Source of the DNA: Neoarius graeffei
Taxonomy: Eukaryota; Chordata; Actinopteri; Siluriformes; Ariidae
Reading direction: 5' to 3'
Assembly (NCBI RefSeq): GCF_027579695.1
Contig: NC_083586.1
Location: 6,320,001-6,384,000, forward strand
DNA length: 64,000 nt
The notes under the pieces are model-generated. The model searched no databases and was not told the DNA's origin. It worked only from the letters and a program-made list of their open reading frames with translations. Below are positions 21,563-33,600 of this stretch, piece by piece. The stretch's first letter is position 1. Each line of letters begins with the position of its first letter. A program made the translations under genes and the position numbers.

Positions 21563-22814
21563 GTGAGTTGTTGTATGTAACTCCCAGAAAACCCGGAGTG
21601 GATTTTCAGTGGTATGTGTATTCTCTTATCGATCAAGTGGAATGGATTCTTTCACGAAGCAATAGAAATGGCGCTGGGTTAACTAATATTTTATGTTAAA
21701 TATGGGGGGGTCCGGAATTAAACTCGCAAGCAAAAGTCACATGACTGAATACAACCTACTGTATGTTCTATTCCAGGTTAAGCACTCGCAAAGAACGACT
21801 GAAAAACTTTTAACTCCGTGGATTGTCGATGAATAAAATAGCAAGATCTTGGCCGCAAACTGTGACTGTATGGCAGGCCTTGGAGAGAACTTTTCTCACA
21901 TGCCATCACTGTTGTGGGCTATCGAAGCTGAAGTGAAACAAAGGGATTCACTGACAGTTACAGATAAAAACTGTCAGTGAAAAACATCTCCTACTCCCAG
22001 TTCAGAGATATTTCCTTTCTCAAGAAATGCCTGAGTCAAGTTACTAAGCCAGTATCAGAAGTTCAAGACAAAGTTCCAGGTAGACAGTAATACTTTTTTC
22101 TGTTTTTCTCTGTTTGAATGAGTAGAAAAAACAAAACCAGTGCAAAAATGAACCATATTTAAGACCCATTAAGCGTTGCTCACAAGAAAGACGGTCTCTG
22201 GTTGTCCCCCAGAAGAAATTATCACCTGACGCCACACACAAGGGGTCTATTGCTTAACCAAGAACTCATGAGCATGTGAATTATTTCTGAATTCATTATA
22301 GTCTTCATTTGAAGTCTTTTTTTTGTTGACATTATCAACTGTTAGTCAGGGAGCATATGTACGTAACCTACTTTGCAAAATTTGCCAAGTCTGGTTTCTC
22401 AGTATTAACCCTTTATTTACATCCCAAACAAATTATTTTTACTTGTTGTAATGTCAGCAATTACCATTTTCACCAAAAAAAGGAAATGCTAAATATGTAA
22501 AAACATAAACAAAAAAAACATATATCAGTATCACTAAAGTCCATTATAACATCTGTATTTTTTTTTAAATTACCCGTTTACTAACTTTATGTGAATAGAA
22601 ATCATATATTTGCATGATATTATCAAGTTAAGTTTAAAATGAGACATTTAAGTACATAGAGAACATAAAAAAGCCAGAAAAATTTTACACTATTGCTACA
22701 GAACTTGAGAATATTTATAGCTTATCTACATTCCAGAACTCAGCTCACAATCTCTCATTTCACTGAGATTACTAAGTTGCTAGCAGTTTTTTTTTTTATG
22801 TCCAAACTACATCA
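21563..22814. other. No gene seen
   Basis: Contains a 13-bp perfect hairpin (21947-21959 with 21969-21981, loop of 9) within GATTCACTGACAGTTAC. Otherwise AT-rich. Confidence 0.45.
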
Positions 22815-23131
22815 GGCAGCACGGTGGTGTAGTGGTTAGCACTGTGGAGTTTGCATGTTCTCCCCATGTCCGCGTGGGTTTCCTCCGGGTGCTCCAGTTT
22901 CCCCCACAGTCCAAAGACATGCAGGTTAGGTTAACTGGTGACTCTAAATTGAGCGTAGGTGTGAATGTGAGTGTGAATGGTTGTCTGTGTCTATGTGTCG
23001 GCCCTGTGATGACCTGGCGACTTGTCCAGGGTGTACCCCGCCTTTCGCCCGTAGTCAGCTGGGATAGGCTCCAGCTTGCCTGCGACCCTGTAGAACAGGA
23101 TAAAGCGGCTACAGATAATGAGATGAGATGA
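22815..23131 (+). mobile_element. tRNA-derived SINE with internal deletion
   Basis: Starts GGCAGCACGGTGGTGTAG. The segment between the A box and the GGAGTTTGCATG block is missing, so the B box is gone. The tail ends GATAATGAGATGAGATGA. Confidence 0.85.
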
Positions 23132-23133
23132 AA

Positions 23134-24252
23134 TCTTTTATTCGAATAAGGAATCACTTATCCCAGCTTTTTATTGAAGAGTTGGTCTGTGGACACATTG
23201 TTATTAAGCATTAGCATATTAGCACAAAGCATATTTACAGGATCGGTGCAAGGATGAGGAACCTGTTGTGGTATGTGGTTGTGTATGGAGAGTGCATGGA
23301 CAGATAAGCATCAGACATTTCAGTAACTCTATAACTAACAGGTTCACTAGTTATCTACAATTTTGTAAGAAAGAGTTATATTCTTAATTATGGCAGATAT
23401 CTGAGACAAGCATGCAAACATACAGATAGGCAAAGATAGACACACAAAGAAGCGACTAACTTGCTGAAATATTTTTGCAACAAATCTCACAGAGTTATGC
23501 GACCCAAACAGAAAATCAGTCACCTTGTTAAACACTTTTTTTCATCAATCTTGAAACAAACATACTTTAAGATAAAGAATCTATATAGTAACAAACTCCG
23601 AAAAGCAGAAAGTGATGTCAGTTGAATAGACTGAGCAGCACACCACCTCTGAGGTTCTAACTGATCCCACTCAGTAGTTTAGGTCCTTTTAGGGTTAAAT
23701 GGGTATCTAATGTATGAACCCTGCTTTTGACCTCAGTAAAAAGATTGTGTGGCACAAATAACACCTATTATGGATATAATAATTGCATATTAACGATGTA
23801 ATACTTTTATACCAATTTCCTATGTGGTTTCAGGGATCTTTGTATGCGCAAAGTTCCCCTGCATAATTAACGATGAAACAGCAGCCTACAAACATTACAA
23901 GAAGTCTAGATTTATGAATTTATATCTGAACTTGTATATTATTACAAAAAACAAGACTTGGTAAATTTTGCAAAATAGCCTCCAAATATAAACAAATACC
24001 ACCTGACTATGTGCATTGATGGAGACTTGAGGGCAAAGTGCTTTGCAGAAATTGCACACCAAAGACACCTTCAGGTCCTCAGTCTCATCCACAGTGATCT
24101 CACTGATCATCAAACTGTCCATATGAGGCCATTCTCACCAGCAGAAAGTGGTCTTCAGGTCATGAGAAATCATGCTCACCTTCTGGTGTCAGTGTCCTCA
24201 ATATCCCCTCTTTCATCTGGATCATCTTTCCACTTTCAAAATATCCCTTCTA
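23134..24252. repeat. AT-rich; contains a segment duplicated at 54.9-55.1 kb
   Basis: 24010-24105 (GAAATTGCACACCAAAGACA, CCTTCAGGTCCTCAG) matches 55015-55098 closely. The remainder shows nothing I can name. Confidence 0.6.
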
Positions 24253-24324
24253 AGCCCTAGTGAGAATTGAACTCACAACCCCTGGTTTACTGCGCCAGTG
24301 CTCTCACCACTGAGCTATGGAGCC
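24253..24324 (-). tRNA. tRNA-Thr (AGT), degenerate
   Basis: D-arm TAGCTCAGTGGTGAGAGC, anticodon loop GCAGTAA (AGT) and T-arm GTGAG-TTCAATT-CTCAC are sound. The acceptor has one mismatch and two wobbles, and the anticodon stem one C-A mismatch. Confidence 0.6.
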
Positions 24325-24851
24325 TTAACTCTTTCATAGCAGAACCTTGAAGCCCCTGTGCTGATCCTCAAAACAGCCCACAGAAACTGCTGTAACATCA
24401 CTCACAACTTTAGTTCCTAGCTGCAGTTAGCTTCTGTTTACTATTTGCCTCACAAAAAAAGGACACACATTTTAAATAATGCAGTGTGTCAATCGTAGAG
24501 TGGGCTGTGGACTGTACATTCTGGCTACTTTCTCAAGTATTTTTCACATTTTTACATAAAAAATAGATTTTGACTTAGTTTCTAAGAGCAGTGTTTGTTT
24601 CTGGAGCATATATCCAAAACTATTCATGATACGGATTTGAAACTTGGTATACATATTAACAAGGTGATGTAGATGTGCCTTTTCATACTAAGAAATTTGA
24701 GAAATTTTAATTTGTCATGTTTCCATGGAAACAATTTCAGACTTAGTCTCTCAGGTTAGTCTGAGGGGGAGGTTTTGTTTCCGGAGCAGAACTTGAAAAC
24801 TATGAGTGGTATGGTCTTGAAAGTTGACATGAGACTACCTCTGAGTAGTTT

Positions 24852-24923
24852 GCCGTGATCGTATAGTGGTTAGTACTCTGTGTTGTGGCTGCAGCAACCC
24901 TGGTTTGAGTCTGGGTCATGGCA
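24852..24923 (+). tRNA. tRNA-His (GTG)
   Basis: GCCGTGATCGTATAGTGGTT matches vertebrate tRNA-His. The anticodon loop TTGTGGC gives GTG, and all four stems pair when wobbles are allowed. Confidence 0.75.
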
Positions 24924-24964
24924 AACAAAAAAATGCCTACCTGAGTAGGCTTAATTTTGGACAG

Positions 24965-25140
24965 AGTGGAAGTGGTTAGCAAGGTTACCTCACAGCAAGA
25001 AGGTTTTTGGTTCGCGGCCAGCAGGGGCCTTTCTGTGTGGAGTTTGCATGTTCTTCCGGTGTCTGCGTGGGTGTGCTCTGGTTTCCCCCATAGTTCAAAG
25101 ACATGCGGTTAGGTTAATATGGGATGACCTTGAGCGAGGC
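24965..25140 (+). mobile_element. Partial SINE (head and middle, different tail)
   Basis: GTGGTTAGCAAGGTTACCTC through CAAAGACATGCGG matches the SINE family, then the sequence switches to a GACCTTGAGCGAGGC tail typical of a related subfamily. It lies 45 bp after tRNA-His. Confidence 0.65.
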
Positions 25141-25852
25141 ACCTAACTCCCAACTGCTCCCAAAAAGGTTTTTGGCTTTTAAAAATTGTTCTCCTGTGTC
25201 TTGGGAAACAGGGCGGGGACACTCTAATCCAACACAGAACAAAAGCTATTTACATTTCATGAAGAGAAATGTCTATTAAATCCAGGAGTAACATCCCAAA
25301 TAAATGTCAGTTACACCCACAGTTTCCAAACATTCACAGCAAATCCAATTCTCTGGTATCGAGAGACAGAGAGAGAGAGAGAAATATGTCCAGAGATGTA
25401 ACAGAGTCCCTTATTTATTATTTATGTAAAATATGATGAATGTGGTATGTAGACAGTCAACTCTTTTGATTTAAACCATTAATTCCTTTGTGCTGAATAT
25501 TACACAGAATGATATGATCTCAAATGATGATGTGATCTCATAATGAAAAGTTTCATTATGTCAAGATCTCAAGAAAATGGTTCCAACAAGAATCAGTTAT
25601 GTTCTGAGAAAGAAATAAATACCTTCAGATTGAAAGAAAATAAATGTAACTTAATATAAGAGGAAAATTGAGTCAAGGAAATATGTAAATCCATGGCTTC
25701 TTAGGATATTTTATGATTCATGGAAAATAAGTTTGTAGTATGTGATGAAGCTGTTATGAATATGAATAAATATACATGGAGTGGGTGGAGCTACTTGTGA
25801 GCTGCATGTTATTTCTAAAGCTCGAGGTCTAAACTAAACACTCAGGATAACA

Positions 25853-26304
25853 ATGTCACCCCTCTTGTTGCTTTTCTTCACTATTGCTGATATTGGTAAG
25901 TCATATACATTATGCATGACTTTTTTTATTCACAGAAAACAGTTTCCACTTGAAACTATGATTAAAATAAATGGTCATGATTATTTTAACATCTTTATAG
26001 CAGAGGCTGCTGACAACAGCATTAAACCAGACCAAACCACCATGTCTGGAACTGAATACAGCAACATCACACTGTCCTGCACATAAACTGGATCAGTTAG
26101 ATATCTACACTGGTATCGACAAAAACCTGGATCAAGACCAGAGTTTCTGATGCTGATTGATGAAGTCACTGAAAGTGTCACCAAGGCTCAACCCCCTCGT
26201 CCACAATTTTCCATAAAACTTGATAAACCGAGTAAGAAAGTGGATCTGTTCATCTCCTCTGCTGCAGTGACAGACTCTGCACTGTACTACTGCGCTCTGG
26301 GGCC
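25853..26304 (+). pseudogene. T-cell receptor V segment (alpha/delta type), pseudogene
   Basis: A leader exon 25853-25895 (MSPLLLLFFTIADI, donor GTAAGT) is followed by a V exon 26001-26304. It has the first Cys (LSCT), WYRQKPGSRPEFL in framework 2, and DSALYYCALGP at the end. An in-frame TAA follows the first Cys region (SCT-stop-TGS), so this copy cannot encode a V domain. A recombination signal follows directly. Confidence 0.85.
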
Positions 26305-26342
26305 CACAGTGACAGGAAACCCAACTACACTGTACAAAAAGC
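26305..26342 (+). promoter_or_regulatory. V recombination signal (23-type)
   Basis: Heptamer CACAGTG, 22-bp spacer, nonamer ACAAAAAGC. Confidence 0.8.
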
Positions 26343-27624
26343 ACTACACATGACTGGAACAGAGCCGTGCTTTTCTCATAAGATGGAGCTCTTTACATGT
26401 TCACATGCACATTCTAACTGTCTGTATATCAATTCACTTTTGGATGATCAACCATCATTTTTGTCCTGATTATAAACTGTTAATGTTTAATTTGGATTTA
26501 GACCTAAATACTAATCCTCACCTCTAACTTCTTAAAAATACTAATGATTAGTTAAAACTTTGCTTTTTTTTATTATTTACTTCATTAACAATAATTATGT
26601 GCAAAATATATTCGTGGCCACCATATAGCCTGTAAAATTATTCTTGAAGTTGTAGCACAGTAATGATCCACTGAAAGCCTCGCAGTGTTTCTCACACACA
26701 GGTGAGACTTGCATGCTCCAGATATACTGATGATGCCCCAAGGATAATTTTTTTCTGATTTAAAAAAAAAATCACATTTTATTTATTAATTGATTCTGCA
26801 GAAATGTCTTCATTCTTTTTGTTGGTGGATGCAAGAAAAAGAGAGCTGAGAGAGAGAGGAGGGGCAGAGCAACAGCAACACTAACTGAGAGAAGAAACTG
26901 GTAAAGATTCTCCTTTCCTCTTCATGTTTGGATGTTAATTATCCATTAATTTGTTAATTTTGTGCACTTTGTGGCTATGGTACAAGAGAACAAAGACTAC
27001 AATTATGTTGCTAAAAACAATAACATAGACTTATCTAATGATCTGGGGTGGGTTTCCTGATAACGTTGCACTTTAGAGCTAAAGAGCAAGTTTAAAGACG
27101 TTCTTATGCAACAAACGTTGTCTCTGTATGTGGTTTTCCCGAACTCACTCGTAAGAAGGAATCTTAAGTGCAACTTCATCCACAGCATCTTTGCAATGCG
27201 TATCCTCGCAATAGGCATTAGTAACTGCTAAAGGTATTTTTACTGTAGTTGCTAAAGGCATTATCGTAGTTGATAAATTCAGTCGATGAGGTCATGTGGT
27301 ATTTGTTTTTAATAAAAAAAAAACAATGAAATATAAAGTGTCAAAATATGTTTACATATTGTATTGTCGTTAAGCATTACATATATAATGTGGGAATGAA
27401 TAATTGAAACTTTTTACATTTTTGGACAATAACTTGTTTTTTTTATTCCAAGCATTTTTTTAATTAAATGAGCAAATGTTCACACAAAATTATGAACAAA
27501 CAACAAGTTAAATAGTTCGGTAAAATGTTTTTCCTTCGCCTGCTCATTTCATTGTTACCCAATCAAGAGCTTAATGTCCCTTATACACTGGCATGCAGCT
27601 GAGTGGTGTTTGTCATATGAAGGA
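26343..27624. other. V-segment downstream flank and transposon remains
   Basis: 26343-26400 matches the 3' flank of the inverted V copy (50890-50945). A purine-rich stretch ends ACTGGTAAAG at 26900, possibly a lone exon edge. GGGTGGGTTTCC at 27050 begins the Harbinger-like remains. Confidence 0.4.
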
Positions 27625-27868
27625 GGTACAGTATCGATCCCATCACTTCCCCAGACCGCAGTGCCGCTTCCCAGATTGCAGGCAGCCAGATTACAGCTGG
27701 CCGAGAGCGTCAGTGCACCCGGGAGGTGATCAGCATTGAGAAGGAGCGGCTCCAGTTACTCCGAGACCTGTATGAGTGGCACCATCAGGAGCGGATGGAC
27801 CTTAAACAGGCAAAACTAGACCTGCAGGTCAGAGAAGTGGAGCTTCAGAGTGGATTCGTGGAGTCATG
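27625..27868 (+). pseudogene. Carboxy-terminal fragment of a Harbinger-type Myb/SANT-like protein
   Basis: An open stretch reads QITAGRERQCTREVISIEKE, then RLQLLRDLYEWHHQERMDL and a Lys/Leu/Glu helix ending ELQSGFVES and stop. The coiled-coil tail matches the kind that follows the Myb-like domain in Harbinger transposon accessory proteins (MSANTD/NAIF1-like). GGGTGGGTTTCCTG at 27050 may be the transposon end. Confidence 0.5.
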
Positions 27869-28264
27869 ATTATTTCAACTGTTATTCACAGTGCCAAGTT
27901 GGCAATGGTCTCCGATATATAAACACACACACACAGTGTTAGAAATTTGACACTAAATGAGATAATCACTTGGCTAATGGAGTTAAATTTGATTACAATG
28001 TGGTGATATCAATGTGACATTCCAATATCCATACATAATTCCATAACGCATTGAAATATAGTCATAATGTTTCGCATATATTTATTTAATAATTAACTTG
28101 ATGTATGTGCAATGTACAAGAAAAATTATTGCACACCAGCAGCATATTCAGGTTATCATTAGGGTATTTTAGGATTGTTGTACAATAATTATCTGCTGAA
28201 ATCTTGTTTATCAGTGTTTATTCCACATCAGCAATATCTACTGATGAACTGCCAAGGATATTTT

Positions 28265-28626
28265 CATCTCATCTCATTATCTCTAGCCGCTTTATCCTGT
28301 TCTACAGGGTCGCAGGCAAGCTGGAGCCTATCCCAGCTGACTACGGGCGAAAGGCAGGGTACACCCTGGACAAGTCACCAGGTCATCACAGGGCTAACAC
28401 ATAGACACAGACAACCATTCACACTCACGCTCAATTTAGAGTCACCAGTTAACCTAACCTGCATGTCTTTGGACTGTGGGGGAAACCGGAGCATCCAGAC
28501 GAAACCCACGCTGACACGGAGAATATGCAAACTCCGCACAGAAAGGCCCTCGCCGGCCATGGGGCTCGAACCCAGACCTTCTTGCTGTGAGGCGACAGCG
28601 CTAACCACTACACCACCATGTCGCCC
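28265..28626 (-). mobile_element. tRNA-derived SINE
   Basis: Near full length. Target duplication AAGGATATTTT (28254-28264) against AAGGTTATTTT (about 28629-28639), one mismatch. Confidence 0.85.
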
Positions 28627-29268
28627 ACAAGGTTATTTTGTCTTTTTTTTTAAAAGAATGTACATTTTACTAACCCACTGTGTGTAAACCTTTTTCCACA
28701 CCTTGTTTAAGTCCTGTTCGGAAAAATTTATTTCAGAGAAACTGACAGAGGTGCTTGTGCCTCAACTTGCGACAAAAAAAGTCTTCTTTTGTGAAGCTCC
28801 AAAAACTCTGAAATAAAATGAAGATAATTCCTGCGACTCGCTCCGTGTGTTCAGGAAAAGGTTCCAGATCCACTGTGCACTTAGTAAAGATAAAGGGATG
28901 TATGGAAGCAGAGATATTCAGTTCTGGATGTGTGCTGTTTTTTTTTTTTAATAATGCTGTTTAAGAGTCAAATCATGATCATCCATCAATTTCATGGGTA
29001 AAATCATCATGAACTACAATTGCGATGGAAAAAAAGCATGCTTTGGGTTGATCAGCAGCAGGACTTGTTCTGTGTTGTACTGGTGACGCAGTTCACTGTC
29101 ACTGATGCTGTGAAGTGATGATCTGTGTAACATTCTGCTTCAACAGCTGCACTTCCTGGGTGTGGCCTTCTAGAGACACATGTTCCCTCATGTGTAAACC
29201 TTGTTTCACCCTCAGCTTCAGCACATACAGCACTATTACACAGAATCCTCACAGAGCTGTGTTCAGAA

Positions 29269-29789
29269 ATGGCTCAACTATACAACTTACTGTACACAGT
29301 GAGATACATCCCACTGATTCTCACTGTAGCAACAGGTAATTAACCTTCCTCAGCTCATTCATTGTATTCACTAATACTCGTGTGTGTATTAATCTATTAA
29401 TTTCTTACTTTTGTAAGTCAGTATTTTGTTTACAGAAATATTTCACAGATCTATTTCTTTCTATTCTTCTTTGCAAACAGGCAGTTTTGCAGATAACATT
29501 GGGCCGATGGACAAAGATACCAACATTGTGGGGAAAGAAACAGACACTGTTACTCTGAAATGTTCATATCAGTCAAGCAGCGATTACATTCTGCTTTACT
29601 GGTACAAACAATATCCTAACAGCACGCCACAGTTTTTACTGCTTAAAGGCGCAAAGTCAGCAAGTTCTGCTGACTACAACCCTTCTGGCGCTCGATTCAA
29701 GGCAAAAACTTCCTCAGACTCGACTGAACTTACTATTAAAGATCTACAGATCTCAGATTCTGCACTCTATCACTGCGCACTGAGAGCAG
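29269..29789 (+). CDS. T-cell receptor V segment (alpha/delta type), intact
   Basis: A leader exon 29269-29335 (MAQLYNLLYTVRYIPLILTV...) and a V exon 29481-29789 splice in phase 1. The V domain shows first Cys in TLKCSYQ, LLYWYKQYPNSTPQFLLLKG in framework 2, and ISDSALYHCALRAA before the heptamer. No stop or frameshift is present. It serves as the antigen-binding V part of a TCR alpha or delta chain after rearrangement. Framework 3 has YHC in place of YYC, which keeps the Cys. It is unlike the V copies at 25.9 and 51.4 kb and belongs to another V family. Confidence 0.85.
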
Positions 29790-29828
29790 CACAGTAATAC
29801 AGAGTCAATGAGAGGCTGTACAAAAACC
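29790..29828 (+). promoter_or_regulatory. V recombination signal (23-type), consensus nonamer
   Basis: Heptamer CACAGTA, exactly 23-bp spacer, nonamer ACAAAAACC. Confidence 0.9.
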
Positions 29829-30400
29829 TAAAAACAATACATATGAAGTTAAAAGGTTTATATTAAAGATACTTCCTTTACCAACTTATCACAGATACAA
29901 ACATTTGCAGCTGAATAACAGAAAATAAAAATAAAGAGGGAGTGTGTCAGGTGTTACTGCTGCATACTGTTTTAAATTCATTGTAGATGACTTTGTTGCC
30001 CAGTTTACCCCCTGATTTATTCCAATCAACTTTTATTCATTTATAGCAGAGCGTAGCCCCAGACTTAAGAGAATATGATAATGCATTGGCCTGTTTTTTG
30101 ATGCCTTTGACCATACGACGTGTGCAAGTTCATCCCTTCCGGACAAAGATTTCTTTGGGTTCTCTGAATCTTTTAATGATATTATGTACCATAGAGGATG
30201 TGATCCCAAATTCTTTGCAATTTAACTTTGAAGAAAGTTATTGTTAAATTGTTGCACTATTTGCCCACACAGCCTTCCACAGAGCGGTGAACTCCTCCCC
30301 ATCTTTACTTCTGAGAGACTCAGCCTCTCTGGGATGCTCTTTTAAAACCCAATCATGTTACTGACTTGTTGGCAATTAACCTTATTAGTTTGTTAATTAT

Positions 30401-30771
30401 CTCATCTCATCTCATTATCTCTAGCCGCTTTATCCTGTTCTACAGGGTCGCAGGCAAGCTGGATCCTATCCCAGCTGACTACGGGCGAAAGGCGGGGTAC
30501 ACCCTGGACAAGTCGCCAGGTCATCACAGGGCTGACACATAGACACAGACAACCATTCACATTCACACCTACGGTCAATTTAGAGTCACCAGTTAACCTA
30601 ACCTGCATGTCTTTGGACTGTGGGGGAAACCGGAGCACCCGGAGGAAACCCACGCAGACACGGGGAGAACATGCAAACTCCGCACAGAAAGGCCCTCGCC
30701 GGCCACGGGGCTCGAACCCGGACCTTCTTGCTGTGAGGCGACAGCGCTAACCACTACACCACCATGCCGCC
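30401..30771 (-). mobile_element. tRNA-derived SINE, young-looking
   Basis: Full length, with a perfect 11-bp target duplication TTGTTAATTAT at 30390-30400 and 30772-30782. Confidence 0.9.
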
Positions 30772-30873
30772 TTGTTAATTATTATTTTTTTATTTTTATT
30801 TTTTATTTTTAAACATTACACAACTTTCCCAGTCTTTTGTTTTCCCTATCCCAACTTTTTTGTGTAATTATTA

Positions 30874-32250
30874 CGGCTACAATTATAAACAGTCCATAAT
30901 TATTGACACCTCTTCAGATTTACTAATAAAAAACAATTTTACAAAGGTGAGTTTCAGTTCCAACAGTTTTTATTAGTTAATTAATCAACCAGAAGACCGC
31001 CCTCGCCCTTTGATCTTGTCGTCTGATGACATGCTCATTACCTGAGATGGAATTTTTTTCAGCACAATCAGCAAGTTGAGGAAAACCTGGATGTTATCAT
31101 CGCAGGTAAGCATGGTGGAAAGATCATGGACATGTTTTTACTTATCAAATTCACCGATATTTCATGATATCTTGTCTAACCCTATTTTATTTCTTACTCT
31201 TTCATTTGACAGTTGCCATTTTGTATCTAAACGCATGTTTGAGAAATCACATGAGGTGTCGATAATAGTGATCACTTTCTCTGGTGTCCACCATTATCAA
31301 CACACTGTGGAATTGACATTTACAACTGTTATGGATCGATCTTTGTGTAACATTGTTGAAGTAGATGAAGTACTTTTAAAAAAATAATAAAAAGTGCTGT
31401 GATTTATAATAATTTTTTTTTCTGATTCATAACAGAATGGAATGTTTATAGAGTATTTGGAATCCTATTGCAATAAATAGAATTAGACCAGAATTAAATT
31501 CCTTGCATATGAAAATTACATGCTTGAAATATTCAGATTTTTCTATTCCATTCAGATTTTTTTTTTCAGTTTGTTGTAAATATCTACCACAAATTACAAT
31601 ATTAGGAGACATTTTATATTTTGGTTCGAGGAATGACATGCAACCTTTGACCTGGAGTTTCATGCAGTTACAATATCAATTGCCTGTTGACATTTATTGG
31701 TAAACTACAAAACTAGAAATTAATACAAACAACAACGAATGATTAACAAAATGTGATCTACAAGAATACATAGAAAGTGGGTAGAAAGTGGAACAAAAAG
31801 AGTTCTGACAGGTTAAACATTATCAGTTCATTTGTTTACAAACATTAGAATTACTTCCTCATTTGCATAAGCACCAACATATATATTTACAGTATATAAA
31901 ATATATTTGGTAAGAAATATAAGTCTATGTAAAACAAATTTTAAATAAAAACTATGTTTTGTTAACTTAATACCACATACTGATTATTTTTTAAAATAAA
32001 TAATCATCTGGGTGTTGATAATTGTGGAACTGTGTCGATACCTGTGGACAAAGGTGTCAGTACTTGTGGAACGGTGTCACGTGATCTGATACGCTAAGTA
32101 ATCGGGAATCAACTCTTTTTTTTTTTCCAGTGGAAGCTTGCATAATTATTAATGCATAATTTATGTATTGAAAATCGACTCTGATTTTTTGCAACTTTTT
32201 GCAACGGCCAAAAGATCGTTAAGGTGTCGATAATTATAGCCGCTGCTCTA
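30874..32250. mobile_element. DNA element with ~40-bp imperfect terminal inverted repeats
   Basis: The left end reads ACGGCTACAATTATAAACAG...ATAATTATTGACACC. The right end, complemented, reads GCGGCTATAATTATCGACACC. GGTGTCGATA-like motifs repeat inside both ends (31255, 32010-32060). No transposase is recognised; the superfamily is open. Confidence 0.5.
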
Positions 32251-32394
32251 GTTCATTGATACAGGTTTTTTTTTTATTCTAATCATGGTATTGCTATGCA
32301 TATAAATGCCCAGTTGAATTATTGCCATATTCAGTGCATGTACATGCATTCAGCAGGCTACTTGATTAGACGCATTTTCAATACTCGTCTCGTC

Positions 32395-33081
32395 TTCATC
32401 TGCTTATCTGGGGCCGGGTCGCGGAGGCAGCACTCTGAGCATGGAAGCCCAAACTTCCCTTTCCCCAGACACCTCGGACAGCTCCTCGGGAAGAACACCG
32501 AGGCGTTCCCAGGCCAGCCAAGAGACATAGTCCCTCCAGCATGTCCTGGGTCTTCCCCAAGGCCTCCTCCCAGGGGGACATGCCTGGAACACCTCCCCAG
32601 GGAGGCGTCCAGGAGGCACCTGAAAGAGATGCCTGAGCCACCTCAGCTGATTCCTCTCGATGTGGAGGAGCAGCGGCTCTACTCAGAGCTCCTCCCGAGT
32701 GACTGTGCTTCTCACCTTATCTCTAAGGGAGCGCCCAGCCACCCTGCGAAGGAAACTCATTTCGGCCGCTTGTATCCGCGATCTTGCTCTTTCGGTCATT
32801 ACCCAAAGCTCATGATCATAGGTGAGAGTCGGAACGTAGATCGACCAGTAAATCGAGAACTTCGCCTTTTGGCTCAGCTCCTTCTGAACCACGACGGACC
32901 GGTAAAGCGACCACATCAATGCAGAGGCTGCATCGATCTGCCTGTCGACCTCACGCTCCATCCTTCCCTCACTTGTGAACAAGATCCTGAGATACTTAAA
33001 CTCCTCCACTTGAGGCAGGACTTCTCCACCAACCTGGAGAGGGCAAGCCACCCTTTTCCGGTCAAATCCGGCGTGGAACAT
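32395..33081 (-). mobile_element. 5'-truncated LINE, end of reverse-transcriptase ORF and 3' UTR
   Basis: The minus strand encodes EEFKYLRILFTSEGRMEREV, SIYWSIYVPTLTYDHELWVM, RSRIQAAEMSFLRRVAG and, after a frame change, MPPGRLPGEVFQACPPGRRP and REVWAS. This is the very common fish LINE whose 3' end reads CGCGACCCGGCCCCAGATAA. It is 5'-truncated at 33081 within an older repeat also found at 6.4-6.9 kb. Confidence 0.8.
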
Positions 33082-33089
33082 GCTGAGGT

Positions 33090-33600
33090 CTCATGCTGCT
33101 CTCATGCGTGGGCCATGCGCTTGGCTCACTATTGCAATACTCTGGGCAGTGCTTTTACAAGTTTGCAGAAACTCTTTTGCCAGACATGCTCAGGTAAAAG
33201 CCGCCACAGAACAAGGCTCCGGCTGCCTTTCAACAAACCCAATTTCAGATGGCGTCGGCAGCACACTCAAAGCAGCGTGGGAGACATCGAGCGGACGTCG
33301 AGGACATCGCTTTAACCAGGTGGCCATGACTGCACACAGGGCCTCGGGACAGCATGGACAAATTATCAGGAGATGCTTCGGTGCACTCCGTTTCAAAACG
33401 CATACGCTTCAGGGAGGCAAAATCCTCAGGTTGGACGTGAACGAGTCTACGGCCTAGCCTCGTTGATTCACTGGATGTACAACCATCTGTGGGCAGCGCT
33501 GCTAAATAAAGCCAGGGTTGTAAAATGAAACCCTAGAATGGACTGCAATGACCAGTTTTCACCCATCATATGGCAAACGGAATCTCAAACTTACTCGTAA
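33090..33600 (+). repeat. Diverged repeat shared with 6.4-6.7 kb
   Basis: GGGCCATGCGCTTGGCTCAC, TATTGCAATACTCTG, CCAACCATCTGTGGGCAG and the run up to the tandem array match 6410-6630. The 6.4-kb locus is the single-copy form of what is tandem at 33.6 kb. Confidence 0.65.

Noticed and set aside
25300-31000. TCR J or C segments
   Set aside because: No FGxGT motif with a 12-type signal and no constant-domain exon seen; only V segments are supported.
32296-33457. Plus-strand frame of 339 residues
   Set aside because: Antisense of a LINE reverse-transcriptase tail followed by a repeat; no domain of its own.
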